Below the pieces are notes generated by a model, which saw only the letters and a program-made list of their open reading frames with translations, had not been told where the DNA came from and ran no database searches. The position numbers and the translations under genes are program-made. Shown piece after piece: positions 6,616-12,167 of a DNA stretch of 41,251 nt (position 1 is the stretch's first letter; the number at the start of each line of letters is the position of its first letter). Origin of the DNA: Methyloceanibacter sp. (GTDB lineage Bacteria; Pseudomonadota; Alphaproteobacteria; Rhizobiales; Methyloligellaceae); NCBI GenBank assembly GCA_030064755.1, contig JASJEH010000021.1, positions 1-41,251 of the forward strand, in the 5' to 3' direction.

Positions 6616-7053
6616 CTACTTGTCCTCCGCTTCGCTGGCCGTGGCCGCGATCTGCGCCGTCGCGATTGGAAGGGCTTTGATCTCTTCCTCGGCATCGGCC
6701 AGCATTGTCGCGCGCAGCTCCTTCTTCTTGCGCCGACGCTCTGCCGCGCGGATGCGGTCAATGGCCTCGTTCTCTTGCCGGGTGATCTCCTCGAAGTTCG
6801 CCCGGCTTACAACGCCGACAATCCAATCAATGTCTTTGGACGATTCCAAGTCGGGCTCGGCATCGGTCGCCGCGACCTTGCAGACCGTCATCTGGTGCCG
6901 AGACTTCGTTGGCACGACGACGTAATCGCCCTCTTTGATAGAGGCATCCAGGGACTTGAAGGCGGTGCGGGGCGCATTTTCCTCCGCCTCGTAAGTGCAT
7001 TCGATGACGCGCACATCATCGCTGATCAGAAAAATTGCTCGGGAATAGTTCAT
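6616..7053 (-). CDS. Conserved phage protein (MNYSRAIFLI family), 145 aa
   Basis: The protein starts MNYSRAIFLISDDVRVIECTY and continues RTAFKSLDASIKEGDYVVVPT, SRHQMTVCKV and IDWIVGVVSRANF. It then has a long charged helix ending KALPIAT. This is a recognisable conserved phage protein with a small beta-barrel-like N-terminus (DYVVVPT) and a helical C-terminus. No function is established. Its stop is directly followed by the ATG of the zinc-ribbon ORF. Confidence 0.8.
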   Translation of the reverse strand: MNYSRAIFLISDDVRVIECTYEAEENAPRTAFKSLDASIKEGDYVVVPTKSRHQMTVCKVAATDAEPDLESSKDIDWIVGVVSRANFEEITRQENEAIDRIRAAERRRKKKELRATMLADAEEEIKALPIATAQIAATASEAEDK

Positions 7054-7063
7054 CTTCTTTGCC

Positions 7064-7258
7064 TCACTTCACGCTGAAATAGAGTTGATTGGCTGCGCGG
7101 CTCTGTAGCGCTTTCAGCCTCCGTTCTGCCTTGTCCAGTTCGGTGACGTTCATGGCCAAGACATGCTCGGGGTCGCTTTCCCAGTAGAGCCGCCCAAGGA
7201 TGACCTGCAGCTCGCGGATATCACGTTCGATAGCATCTGCCGTATCTGCGCCCGTCAT
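7064..7258 (-). CDS. Small helical hypothetical protein, 64 aa
   Basis: A charged, mostly helical protein (TADAIERDIRELQVILGRLY, ELDKAERRLKALQSRAANQL), probably a short coiled coil. Its ATG overlaps the upstream stop (TGATG). No family recognised. Confidence 0.6.
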   Translation of the reverse strand: MTGADTADAIERDIRELQVILGRLYWESDPEHVLAMNVTELDKAERRLKALQSRAANQLYFSVK

Positions 7259-7500
7259 CAGTCGCGGTCCTTCTCGCGCTGGGCGGCGGAGCCATGTTCA
7301 AGGCCCTCAAGGTAGGCGCTGGCAAAGACTTGCCAGAGCTGCAGTGGGCGCGGTCCGTTAAGGTTGCGCTCCACACTTGGCCCGCACAGCCGCCAGGCAT
7401 TTTCCCATTGCTCTCGCGTTAAGCGTTCCTTGCTAAACTGGGAAATGGGCACAAGCGGAATTCGTGGCCCTAGCGTTATGCTTGTCAGCCGCTCACCCAT
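7258..7500 (-). CDS. Small hypothetical protein, 80 aa
   Basis: The ATG at 7500 (MGERLTSITLGPRIPL) overlaps the end of the upstream gene by eight bases (ATGGGTGA) and is preferred over a more distal in-frame start. The C-terminal half (WENAWRLCGPSVERN, LWQVFASAYLEGLEHG) is amphipathic. No family recognised. Confidence 0.6.
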   Translation of the reverse strand: MGERLTSITLGPRIPLVPISQFSKERLTREQWENAWRLCGPSVERNLNGPRPLQLWQVFASAYLEGLEHGSAAQREKDRD

Positions 7501-7792
7501 CGCCCTTCTCCAGCGCAGCAAAGTTGCTGATCAGCCTGTCCACAGCCTCGCCGACGCCCGGTCCATTCGGCACCACCTCGATTGCGTGGTCCATCTCATC
7601 ATCTGCGATTGTCAGCGAGACCATGTTGCCCAGACCCGGAACGATCTCTGCCTCAAAGCGGAAGCCTTGGCTGAGAATCGCAGCGGCTTTGTCGGCGATG
7701 TCCTGCGGCCGGAAGATGGTGATCGTCTTGGTCCGCCCGTGCGGCGCAATATATTGCGTGAACTCAATTTCACCGTAGCTCCATTCACCCAT
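7493..7792 (-). CDS. Hypothetical phage protein, 99 aa
   Basis: Starts MGEWSYGEIEFTQYIAPHGR. The pattern TKTITIFRP, AAAILSQGFRFEAEIVPG, NMVSLTIADDE has the alternating beta/alpha look of a small alpha/beta protein. It ends LEKGDG and overlaps the next gene by eight bases. The upstream gene ends in the same way because a 20-base sequence is repeated at both junctions (7493-7512 and 7785-7804). Confidence 0.65.
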   Translation of the reverse strand: MGEWSYGEIEFTQYIAPHGRTKTITIFRPQDIADKAAAILSQGFRFEAEIVPGLGNMVSLTIADDEMDHAIEVVPNGPGVGEAVDRLISNFAALEKGDG

Positions 7793-8060
7793 CGCCCTTC
7801 TCCATCAGCGCGTCCCACTTGGCGAGAAAGTCTTGGTTCTCGGTGAATTGAACCCCGACCTGCACCTCTATCGAGTGGCCCGCGAACTCTGCGAGCACGT
7901 CGTTGAGGATTTGATTGGTGCGCCGCAGCGCCTCCGCCATCTCGCGCGGCAGGCCATCGGCGCGGAGCGCGGCAACATCCTTGTGCGACACTCGCCCGAA
8001 TTTCTCCGCCGTCTCGACAGCGATAGGGCCAAGCCACCAAATCCGTTCCGGCGCGCTCAT
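7785..8060 (-). CDS. Hypothetical phage protein, 91 aa
   Basis: ATG 8060 (MSAPERIWWLGPIAVETAEKF) overlaps the upstream stop by four bases and is preferred to a start 12 bases earlier. The middle is helical and rich in Ala/Arg (LPREMAEALRRTNQILNDVL). It ends EKGDG. No family recognised. Confidence 0.6.
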   Translation of the reverse strand: MSAPERIWWLGPIAVETAEKFGRVSHKDVAALRADGLPREMAEALRRTNQILNDVLAEFAGHSIEVQVGVQFTENQDFLAKWDALMEKGDG

Positions 8061-8245
8061 GACGCCCACCAATCGCCCCAGACCAGAGCAGAGAGGAAGA
8101 GAAGGCCAGCACTGCCTAGCAGGAAGATGCGCACGAATATCCAGTAGAGGCTTTCCTTGCGCTGCTCATCGCGGACAGCGCCGCTCATGGCGAGGCGTGA
8201 GGGCTGCCAGTCGTCGGGAGAGGGGATGCCGTAGTTACGAGGCAT
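8057..8245 (-). CDS. Small single-pass membrane protein, 62 aa
   Basis: ATG 8245 (MPRNYGIPSPDDWQPSRLA) lies 11 bases inside the upstream gene. Residues about 35-55 (YWIFVRIFLLGSAGLLFLSAL) form one membrane helix preceded by a basic stretch (RDEQRKES), which predicts N-in topology. The C-terminus is short and Trp-rich (VWGDWWAS). The in-frame region further upstream is only antisense or shadow sequence of the neighbouring gene. Function unknown. Confidence 0.65.
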   Translation of the reverse strand: MPRNYGIPSPDDWQPSRLAMSGAVRDEQRKESLYWIFVRIFLLGSAGLLFLSALVWGDWWAS

Positions 8246-8687
8246 TGGGGGCGTCCAGTTTGGCAAGTTGCTTGGCGATGCTCTCGCACTCAGCCTTGAC
8301 GAAATTGATATCTCGATAGACCTCCTCACCGTCGCCGCCCATACCATCGATCGCCTCGCTTCGCGACGCGAGGTCGTAGATAGCGGATTCCAAAAAATCC
8401 ATGCTGTCCATGCCAGGCACCAAGTCGCCGGAATGAGCGCAATCGAATCCAAACCACCAGAGACCATCCGTCTTTTCCATGGCGGCATGAGCTTCGGCAA
8501 AAGTCAGACCACCATGGGCCTGAATATGCCGGTTGGCTTCGTCATAGCCTTTGCCAAACAGCGGATGCTCTTCCGGAATTCCGACGTAGCCGCACCAGTG
8601 ACCAAGTCGCGGCATCCTCTTGGCAATACATGGCAGGCCGTGGGCTGAGAACTTCAGTTCGGTCATGTCTTTGTCTGGCAGGCCCAT
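8235..8687 (-). CDS. Conserved phage protein with WWFGFDCAHSGD motif
   Basis: About 150 residues; the ATG at 8687 overlaps the upstream stop (TGATG). The motif LWWFGFDCAHSGDLVPG, preceded by CGYVGIPEEHPLFGKGYDE, is characteristic of a phage protein family found in many early operons. The C-terminal half is helical (AECESIAKQLAKLD). The conserved Cys/His/Asp cluster looks like a metal or catalytic site, but no activity is established. Confidence 0.75.
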   Translation of the reverse strand: MGLPDKDMTELKFSAHGLPCIAKRMPRLGHWCGYVGIPEEHPLFGKGYDEANRHIQAHGGLTFAEAHAAMEKTDGLWWFGFDCAHSGDLVPGMDSMDFLESAIYDLASRSEAIDGMGGDGEEVYRDINFVKAECESIAKQLAKLDAPNAS

Positions 8688-8986
8688 CACAGATACCCCT
8701 CCAGGATGTCGGCTACATCGTGGGGGGTTGGGGCATGAGGAACGGGTAGAGGCACGTCCTCCGCATAGAAAGCGTCAACCTGCTGATCCGCATCCAAACC
8801 GAGATAATTGCGGCGATCTGCCCAACCATGAATGCCACGCCTGTGCCCAAGCCACCCCATGGCGCACCCACACGGATCGTCATAATCCCAATCCCACCAC
8901 TCCGGCAGGTTCCTGAGATCGTGAATCAGCTCGATAAGGTTGGCCTGCTGCTCGGCAGTGCGCTTTGGAATTCCGTCAAAGGGCAT
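8687..8986 (-). CDS. Hypothetical phage protein with CGCAMG motif
   Basis: 99 residues, MPFDGIPKRTAEQQANLIEL and then LPEWWDWDYDDPCGCAMGWL. The closely spaced Cys pair follows an aromatic/acidic stretch. The C-terminus contains several acidic residues (PHDVADILEGYL). This small protein type occurs in early regions of related phages; the function is unknown. Confidence 0.65.
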   Translation of the reverse strand: MPFDGIPKRTAEQQANLIELIHDLRNLPEWWDWDYDDPCGCAMGWLGHRRGIHGWADRRNYLGLDADQQVDAFYAEDVPLPVPHAPTPHDVADILEGYL

Positions 8987-9004
8987 GGGTGGTCTCCGGT
9001 GAGG

Positions 9005-9229
9005 TTAGGCTTCGGTCGGACCGCTTAGCGCAGCCTTCGCTTTGTCGGTGAGGACGTAGGTTCCCCGCTCGCCGCTGAGCAAATAGCCGTTGACACCCAG
9101 GCTACCAAGGACCGCATCACGGGCCGCGCCGTAGCATCCGATTTGCTCTTCAAAGTCGATGGGCAGGTCGCCGGCCCAGTCGCTGATGGAGCGCAGCGCT
9201 TTCCGCTGAGTGTTCGTGAGTTCGCACAC
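9005..9229 (-). CDS. Small winged-helix-like protein
   Basis: 74 residues from a GTG at 9229, five bases after the upstream stop and preceded by a purine-rich stretch. An in-frame ATG at 9259 would overlap the upstream gene by 26 bases. The sequence LTNTQRKALRSISDWAG, AARDAVLGSLGVNGYLL, GTYVLTDKAKAAL has the helix-helix-wing order of winged-helix DNA-binding domains. A regulatory role is inferred only from this pattern. Confidence 0.5.
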   Translation of the reverse strand: MCELTNTQRKALRSISDWAGDLPIDFEEQIGCYGAARDAVLGSLGVNGYLLSGERGTYVLTDKAKAALSGPTEA

Positions 9230-9233
9230 CCCC

Positions 9234-9758
9234 TCACTCCCCCGCCTGCTCACGCGCATGGGCAATGGCCCTGCGGTAGCCCTGCAGCCATCTGCCGACG
9301 CGGCTGTGGTAATAATCCGCCATGTTATGCATATGCTCAGCCTTATCTGAGTCACTGTTGTTCAAAGCTTTCTGCGCAAAACTGCGCGTCATCCGAACCT
9401 GCTCACGCACGCTTGCTCGCCAGCGGCAGACATTGGGCGCATCCATGTGGGTGCGGGCCGTGCTTTCCAAAGCATGATTGGCCAGCATCTCGCGGCGATT
9501 GAAGCGGTCCTCGACATCGCGCTCGATTGTCGGCGTGGCAAAGGCGAGGGGGCGGCCGTTCCATTCGTCGCGCCGGTCGGCAACGGCCACCAGCTCGGCA
9601 ATGGCGGCCTTGCGGAGCTGCTTCTCTTCCCATGTGAAGGGGCGGATGCGAGTGTCGCAGACAGGCTCGGTTTGCTCGGCAAGCAGGCGTTGGCCCGCAT
9701 CCCACTCAGCCCGGTGCTGCGCTATGGCGCGCATCTCTTCGAATGTCATGTAGGTCAT
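9234..9758 (-). CDS. Early protein of unknown function, first gene of the leftward operon
   Basis: 174 residues from ATG 9758, which has GGAG six bases upstream; ATG 9764 and a TTG at 9770 are alternatives. The protein is basic and largely helical (FEEMRAIAQHRAEWDAGQRL, WEEKQLRKAAIAELVAV), with several His/Cys but no recognised family. As the first gene after the operator-controlled promoter at 9782-9811, with a leader of only about 15-20 bases, it should be among the earliest expressed proteins. Confidence 0.7.
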   Translation of the reverse strand: MTYMTFEEMRAIAQHRAEWDAGQRLLAEQTEPVCDTRIRPFTWEEKQLRKAAIAELVAVADRRDEWNGRPLAFATPTIERDVEDRFNRREMLANHALESTARTHMDAPNVCRWRASVREQVRMTRSFAQKALNNSDSDKAEHMHNMADYYHSRVGRWLQGYRRAIAHAREQAGE

Positions 9759-9781
9759 GCCCATCTCCAAAGTGATGGGCC

Positions 9782-9825
9782 ATCATATGGACATTATGTC
9801 CAGGCTGTCAAGGACATTTTGTCCA
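9782..9825 (-). promoter_or_regulatory. Leftward early promoter with two operators
   Basis: On the minus strand, TTGACA (9806-9811) and TATGAT (9782-9787) are separated by 18 bases. This is a near-consensus sigma-70 promoter directly before the early operon. The palindrome TGGACATAATGTCCA (9788-9802) fills the spacer, and a second copy with a variant centre, AGGACATTTTGTCCA, lies at 9811-9825, overlapping the -35 edge. Repressor bound there would block polymerase. The same palindrome occurs in the rightward promoter at 10260. Confidence 0.85.
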
Positions 9826-9834
9826 GTACAGAAA

Positions 9835-9930
9835 TTAGTTAATCAGCTCGCTAAGCCCCCAGGCCGCAAGGGTTATTGCCCACACCAAAGCCCAAAGGCG
9901 CCAGTCCTTCGGGTACAGCGGGTGTCTCAT
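9835..9930 (-). CDS. 31-residue membrane peptide downstream of the repressor
   Basis: ATG 9930 begins nine bases after the repressor stop. The peptide starts MRHPLYPKDW and then has one hydrophobic helix, LWALVWAITLAAWGLSELI, ending at a TAA. The only alternative for this stretch is non-coding spacer. Being cotranscribed with the repressor it would be made in the repressed state, which is where a superinfection-exclusion or immunity peptide would be useful. That is speculation; no Shine-Dalgarno of good quality is seen. Confidence 0.4.
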   Translation of the reverse strand: MRHPLYPKDWRLWALVWAITLAAWGLSELIN

Positions 9931-9939
9931 TTCAGGAAA

Positions 9940-10200
9940 TTACTGGACCGGGGCCGGCGCTTCCGGGCGGGGCGGTTGCTCTCCAGGGTGCACGCCCAAA
10001 ATGATGAATTGGACGCTGGCGCCTGTCAGGTCGCAGAACTCTTCAAGCCTGTCGAGCGGGAAATTGCCGCGCTGTTCCCATTTCGCATAGCGCTGCGTCT
10101 CGACGCCGAGCTTGTAGGCCATGGTTTGCTGAGACCACTCGCGCCATTTGCGTGCTTCCTGCAGGCGCTTGCCGATTGCTTTGGCGCGGTTGAGTTCCAT
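9940..10200 (-). CDS. XRE/Cro-CI family transcriptional repressor, short form
   Basis: 86 residues from ATG 10200. The HTH lies at about residues 23-44 (SQQTMAYKLGVETQRYAKWE), followed by the typical helix DRLEEFCDLTG and a Pro-rich tail. It lacks the LexA-type peptidase domain of lambda CI, so it would not be cleaved by RecA; derepression would need another mechanism. It lies between the leftward and rightward promoters, both of which carry the GGACAT-palindrome, so it is the best candidate to bind them. The in-frame upstream extension to an ATG at 10266 would run through the operator and is not preferred. Confidence 0.8.
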   Translation of the reverse strand: MELNRAKAIGKRLQEARKWREWSQQTMAYKLGVETQRYAKWEQRGNFPLDRLEEFCDLTGASVQFIILGVHPGEQPPRPEAPAPVQ

Positions 10201-10250
10201 GCGTCCGACTGTCTGACGACGGGCGCGGCTGGACAATGGAACAATAGGGC

Positions 10251-10278
10251 TTGACGAACTGGACATAATGTCCATACT
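10251..10278 (+). promoter_or_regulatory. Rightward promoter with embedded operator
   Basis: TTGACG (10251-10256) and CATACT (10273-10278) are 16 bases apart. The spacer holds the perfect-arm palindrome TGGACATAATGTCCA (10260-10274), the same operator as in the leftward promoter. Transcription would start about seven bases after the -10, at or next to the ATG at 10286, so the first gene is expected to be leaderless. A half-site, TGGACAT, lies over that start codon. Confidence 0.75.
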
Positions 10279-10285
10279 CTGTCGC

Positions 10286-10492
10286 ATGGACATTTGGCTA
10301 GATCCCGATTGGACCGCTTTTCGCAAGCTGGCCGAATCCCAAGGCGCCAGTTGCGAGGCGATTTGGAAGTGGCGCCAGCGCGGCCATGTGCCGTTCAAGT
10401 GGCGCGACCGCCTGCTTGATGCCGCACGAGAGCAACGGCTCCCCCTTCGGCGAGACGACCTTGGTTCGTCCGTTGCCGAGCAAGTGGCATAG
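10286..10492 (+). CDS. Cro-like helix-turn-helix protein
   Basis: 68 residues starting MDIWLDPDWTAFRKLAESQG, then ASCEAIWKWRQRGHVPFKWR and LLDAAREQRL. The WKWRQRGHVPFKWR element is typical of small Cro-like phage HTH proteins whose recognition helix ends in RG-VP. It is divergent from the repressor and is the first gene of the rightward operon. ATG 10286 is chosen because the promoter predicts an RNA start here; an in-frame ATG at 10268 lies inside the operator, upstream of the expected transcript. Likely role: competing with the repressor for the shared operators. Confidence 0.75.
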   Translation: MDIWLDPDWTAFRKLAESQGASCEAIWKWRQRGHVPFKWRDRLLDAAREQRLPLRRDDLGSSVAEQVA

Positions 10493-10826
10493 CGGCCATG
10501 AAGCGCGCCCCAACGACGCACGGCCCAAGAACGCACGGCCCTGTCGGTTTTCTGCCCTACCATGCTCGCAAGAGTAGCACTGATTGCGCATCTGACGAAA
10601 CGCTATCGTTCGCAATCCACCACAAGTTTGCCCCGCTGTTCTCCTTTCCAGCGGGACGGGGGCGGGCGCTAACCCCCAACCGAGCCGGTTTCCCCCAAAG
10701 CCGGCCCGAACCACCCGAGCGCCCGCCCCGCTTCTCCCTCTCCCCAAGCTGTGGCCTATCTGTGACATGCCGCAAAGGTGAGGGGGATATTCCTGTTAGT
10801 CATTTGGAAATGGGAGTCCTCATTCC
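10493..10826 (+). promoter_or_regulatory. Hairpin-rich non-coding region between cro-like and cII-like genes
   Basis: No convincing gene in these 334 bases; the one long ORF (ATG 10498) lacks a ribosome binding site. The stretch carries an inverted repeat GATTGCG/CGCAATC (10584-10615 region). It has a perfect hairpin, CCCGCTG with a 10-base pyrimidine loop and CAGCGGG (10632-10655). It also has a long stem, GGGGCGGGCGC (10659-10669) with GCGCCCGCCCC (10719-10729), enclosing an inner hairpin, GCCGGTTT with AAAGCCGGC (10684-10705). The location equals that of the nut/tR1 region of lambda, so termination or antitermination control is likely. No U-run is present, so any termination would be factor-dependent. 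Confidence 0.6.
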
Positions 10827-11285
10827 ATGAAAGCCCGCGACATTCTGCTTAAGGAAGCCACGCTAGCGCTTATCCAAGCCTGTGGCGGGTTGAAGCAAGC
10901 GGCCAAGCATTGCCGCCCCGAAAAGTCCTCGCTCGCCAACTACGCGAGCCAGCTTCACCCCAAGAGCTTCATTCCCGCCGACGCACAAGCCGACTTGGAA
11001 GAGCATTGCGGGCAACTGCTCGTGACGTTCATTCACGCGCAGACCGGCGCCAAGCCTCCCGAGCCCGAGGAACCCAATCCCCACAAGACGGTGAACGATC
11101 TCGCCATCCAGATTGGCGCCTTCGCCCGCGAGGCGGAGATTGCCATGGAGGACGAGCAGCTCTCCGTCAATGAGTGCGACCGCCTGCTGAGCCTGCTTAT
11201 GGCCTTCGTGAAGCTTGTCGAGAAAGCCCGGCACGACCTCACCAACCACAAGGTAGTGCAGCTCCGCGCGCGGGAGGGGGGATGA
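10827..11285 (+). CDS. CII-like/YdaS-like phage regulatory protein
   Basis: 152 residues. The segment LLKEATLALIQACGGLKQAA, KHCRPEKSSLANYASQ, FIPADAQADLEEHCGQLLVT resembles the N-terminal DNA-binding part of CII-family phage regulators of alphaproteobacterial phages. In these an HTH is followed by a PADVxADLE-type helix. The C-terminal 70 residues form helices with an acidic stretch. GGGAG precedes the ATG by about 10 bases. The order repressor, cro-like, cII-like mirrors lambdoid control regions. It could activate repressor synthesis or replication genes; that is inference. Confidence 0.65.
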   Translation: MKARDILLKEATLALIQACGGLKQAAKHCRPEKSSLANYASQLHPKSFIPADAQADLEEHCGQLLVTFIHAQTGAKPPEPEEPNPHKTVNDLAIQIGAFAREAEIAMEDEQLSVNECDRLLSLLMAFVKLVEKARHDLTNHKVVQLRAREGG

Positions 11286-12112
11286 AGCCGCTGCGCCACC
11301 TCGACCTGTTCAGCGGCATCGGCGGCTTTGCGCTGGGCCTGCGGTGGGCGGGTGGCTTCGAGACAGTCGGCTTCTGCGAGATCGACCCCTATTGCCAAGC
11401 AGTCCTCCGCAAGCATTGGCCGGACGTGCCCATCCATGACGATATCCGAACCTTTGAACCGGCCAAAGCAAGCGCCGACATCGTTACCGCCGGCTTCCCA
11501 TGCCAAGACATCAGCTTGGCCGGCAAACGCGCCGGAGTGTCCGGCGATCGTTCAGGACTCTATAGGCAGGCCCTTCGAGCCGTTCGCTTGGTACGACCCA
11601 AGTTCACGCTCCTGGAAAACGTGGCAGCGCTGCTTGGTTTCGGGTTGGGCCGAGTTCTCGGGGATGTGGCCGAGGACGGGCTTGATGCGGAATGGGATTG
11701 CATTTCGGCTAGCGACGCAGGGGCGCCCCACGGGCGTGACCGGATTTGGATCGCCATTGCCAACCCCAACCAGTTCATCGGGGAGGGGCGGAGGAGCTGT
11801 AGCGCTGGATGGTGGCTCTGGGGCGAGGAAGAAGCTTCGCCGCCTTGCAACACCAACGGTCAACGGGAACTGGAACCGCCAAGGCTGCTCGGTGAAATCC
11901 GGCGACGGATTGATGACACAGCTGGTCGCGGAGATTGGTGGGCCAGTGACTGGGCGGAAGAGTTTGCGGCGCTTCGTCGAATGGATGATGGGCTACCCAC
12001 GCGAGTGGACCGCGCTAGAGAGTCTGCCGGAATTGCCGCCCTCGGCAACGCCGTCGTCCCGCAAATCCCGGAAATCCTAGGCCGCGCCATCAACGAGGCG
12101 AGAGCAGCATGA
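11282..12112 (+). CDS. C5-cytosine DNA methyltransferase (Dcm family)
   Basis: 276 residues; transfers a methyl group from S-adenosylmethionine to C5 of cytosine in a specific DNA site. Motif I is DLFSGIGGFALGL (residues 8-20). Motif IV is GFPCQDIS with the catalytic Cys74. Motif VI is ENV (112-114). Motif VIII is SASDAGAPHGRDRIW (142-156), and motif X is ALGNAVVPQ near 253-261. ATG 11282 overlaps the preceding stop (ATGA); the in-frame upstream extension is rejected. No partner restriction enzyme is visible, so it is an orphan enzyme that probably protects phage DNA from host restriction. A long second reading frame overlaps most of the gene. Confidence 0.93.
   Translation: MKPLRHLDLFSGIGGFALGLRWAGGFETVGFCEIDPYCQAVLRKHWPDVPIHDDIRTFEPAKASADIVTAGFPCQDISLAGKRAGVSGDRSGLYRQALRAVRLVRPKFTLLENVAALLGFGLGRVLGDVAEDGLDAEWDCISASDAGAPHGRDRIWIAIANPNQFIGEGRRSCSAGWWLWGEEEASPPCNTNGQRELEPPRLLGEIRRRIDDTAGRGDWWASDWAEEFAALRRMDDGLPTRVDRARESAGIAALGNAVVPQIPEILGRAINEARAA
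11328..12080 (+). CDS. Stop-free second frame inside the methyltransferase gene
   Basis: 250 codons in the frame one base after that of the methyltransferase. The first 60 codons look random. From about residue 85 the translation reads FAWYDPSSRSWKTWQR, GWAEFSGMWPRTGLMRNGIA, LPTPTSSSGRGGG, TPTVNGNWNRQG, KSGDGLMTQLV and EWMMGYPREWT. From memory, these resemble the conserved C-terminal or partner segments of phage C5 methyltransferases (PTPT repeats, SGDGL, EWLMGFP-x-WT). No own ribosome binding site is evident. It may be an overprinted gene, part of a frameshift product, or an ancestral frame still recognisable. Coding status is unproven. Confidence 0.35.
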   Translation: MRWACGGRVASRQSASARSTPIAKQSSASIGRTCPSMTISEPLNRPKQAPTSLPPASHAKTSAWPANAPECPAIVQDSIGRPFEPFAWYDPSSRSWKTWQRCLVSGWAEFSGMWPRTGLMRNGIAFRLATQGRPTGVTGFGSPLPTPTSSSGRGGGAVALDGGSGARKKLRRLATPTVNGNWNRQGCSVKSGDGLMTQLVAEIGGPVTGRKSLRRFVEWMMGYPREWTALESLPELPPSATPSSRKSRKS

Positions 12113-12165
12113 CCGCCATGACCTACCGGCTGCCCATGCCGCCGAGCATTAACCAGAGTCGCTAA
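12109..12165 (+). pseudogene. RusA-type resolvase remnant (18 codons)
   Basis: The ATG overlaps the methyltransferase stop. It encodes MTAMTYRLPMPPSINQSR and then a TAA. The core YRLPMPPSIN is the characteristic start of RusA Holliday-junction endonucleases (hydrophobic strand followed by PPS-x-N). The remaining roughly 100 residues are absent; an Hjc-like resolvase gene begins three bases later. It looks like the scar left when one resolvase gene was replaced by another. A chance resemblance is possible given the short length. Confidence 0.55.
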
Positions 12166-12167
12166 CC

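Noticed and set aside
10498-10830. Plus-strand ORF of 110 codons after the Cro-like gene
   Set aside because: No Shine-Dalgarno, Pro/Arg-rich random-looking sequence, and it runs across several strong hairpins.
11174-11281. Longer start for the methyltransferase
   Set aside because: It would add 36 residues of unrelated sequence before motif I and overlap the CII-like gene; ATG 11282 fits both family length and the ATGA coupling.
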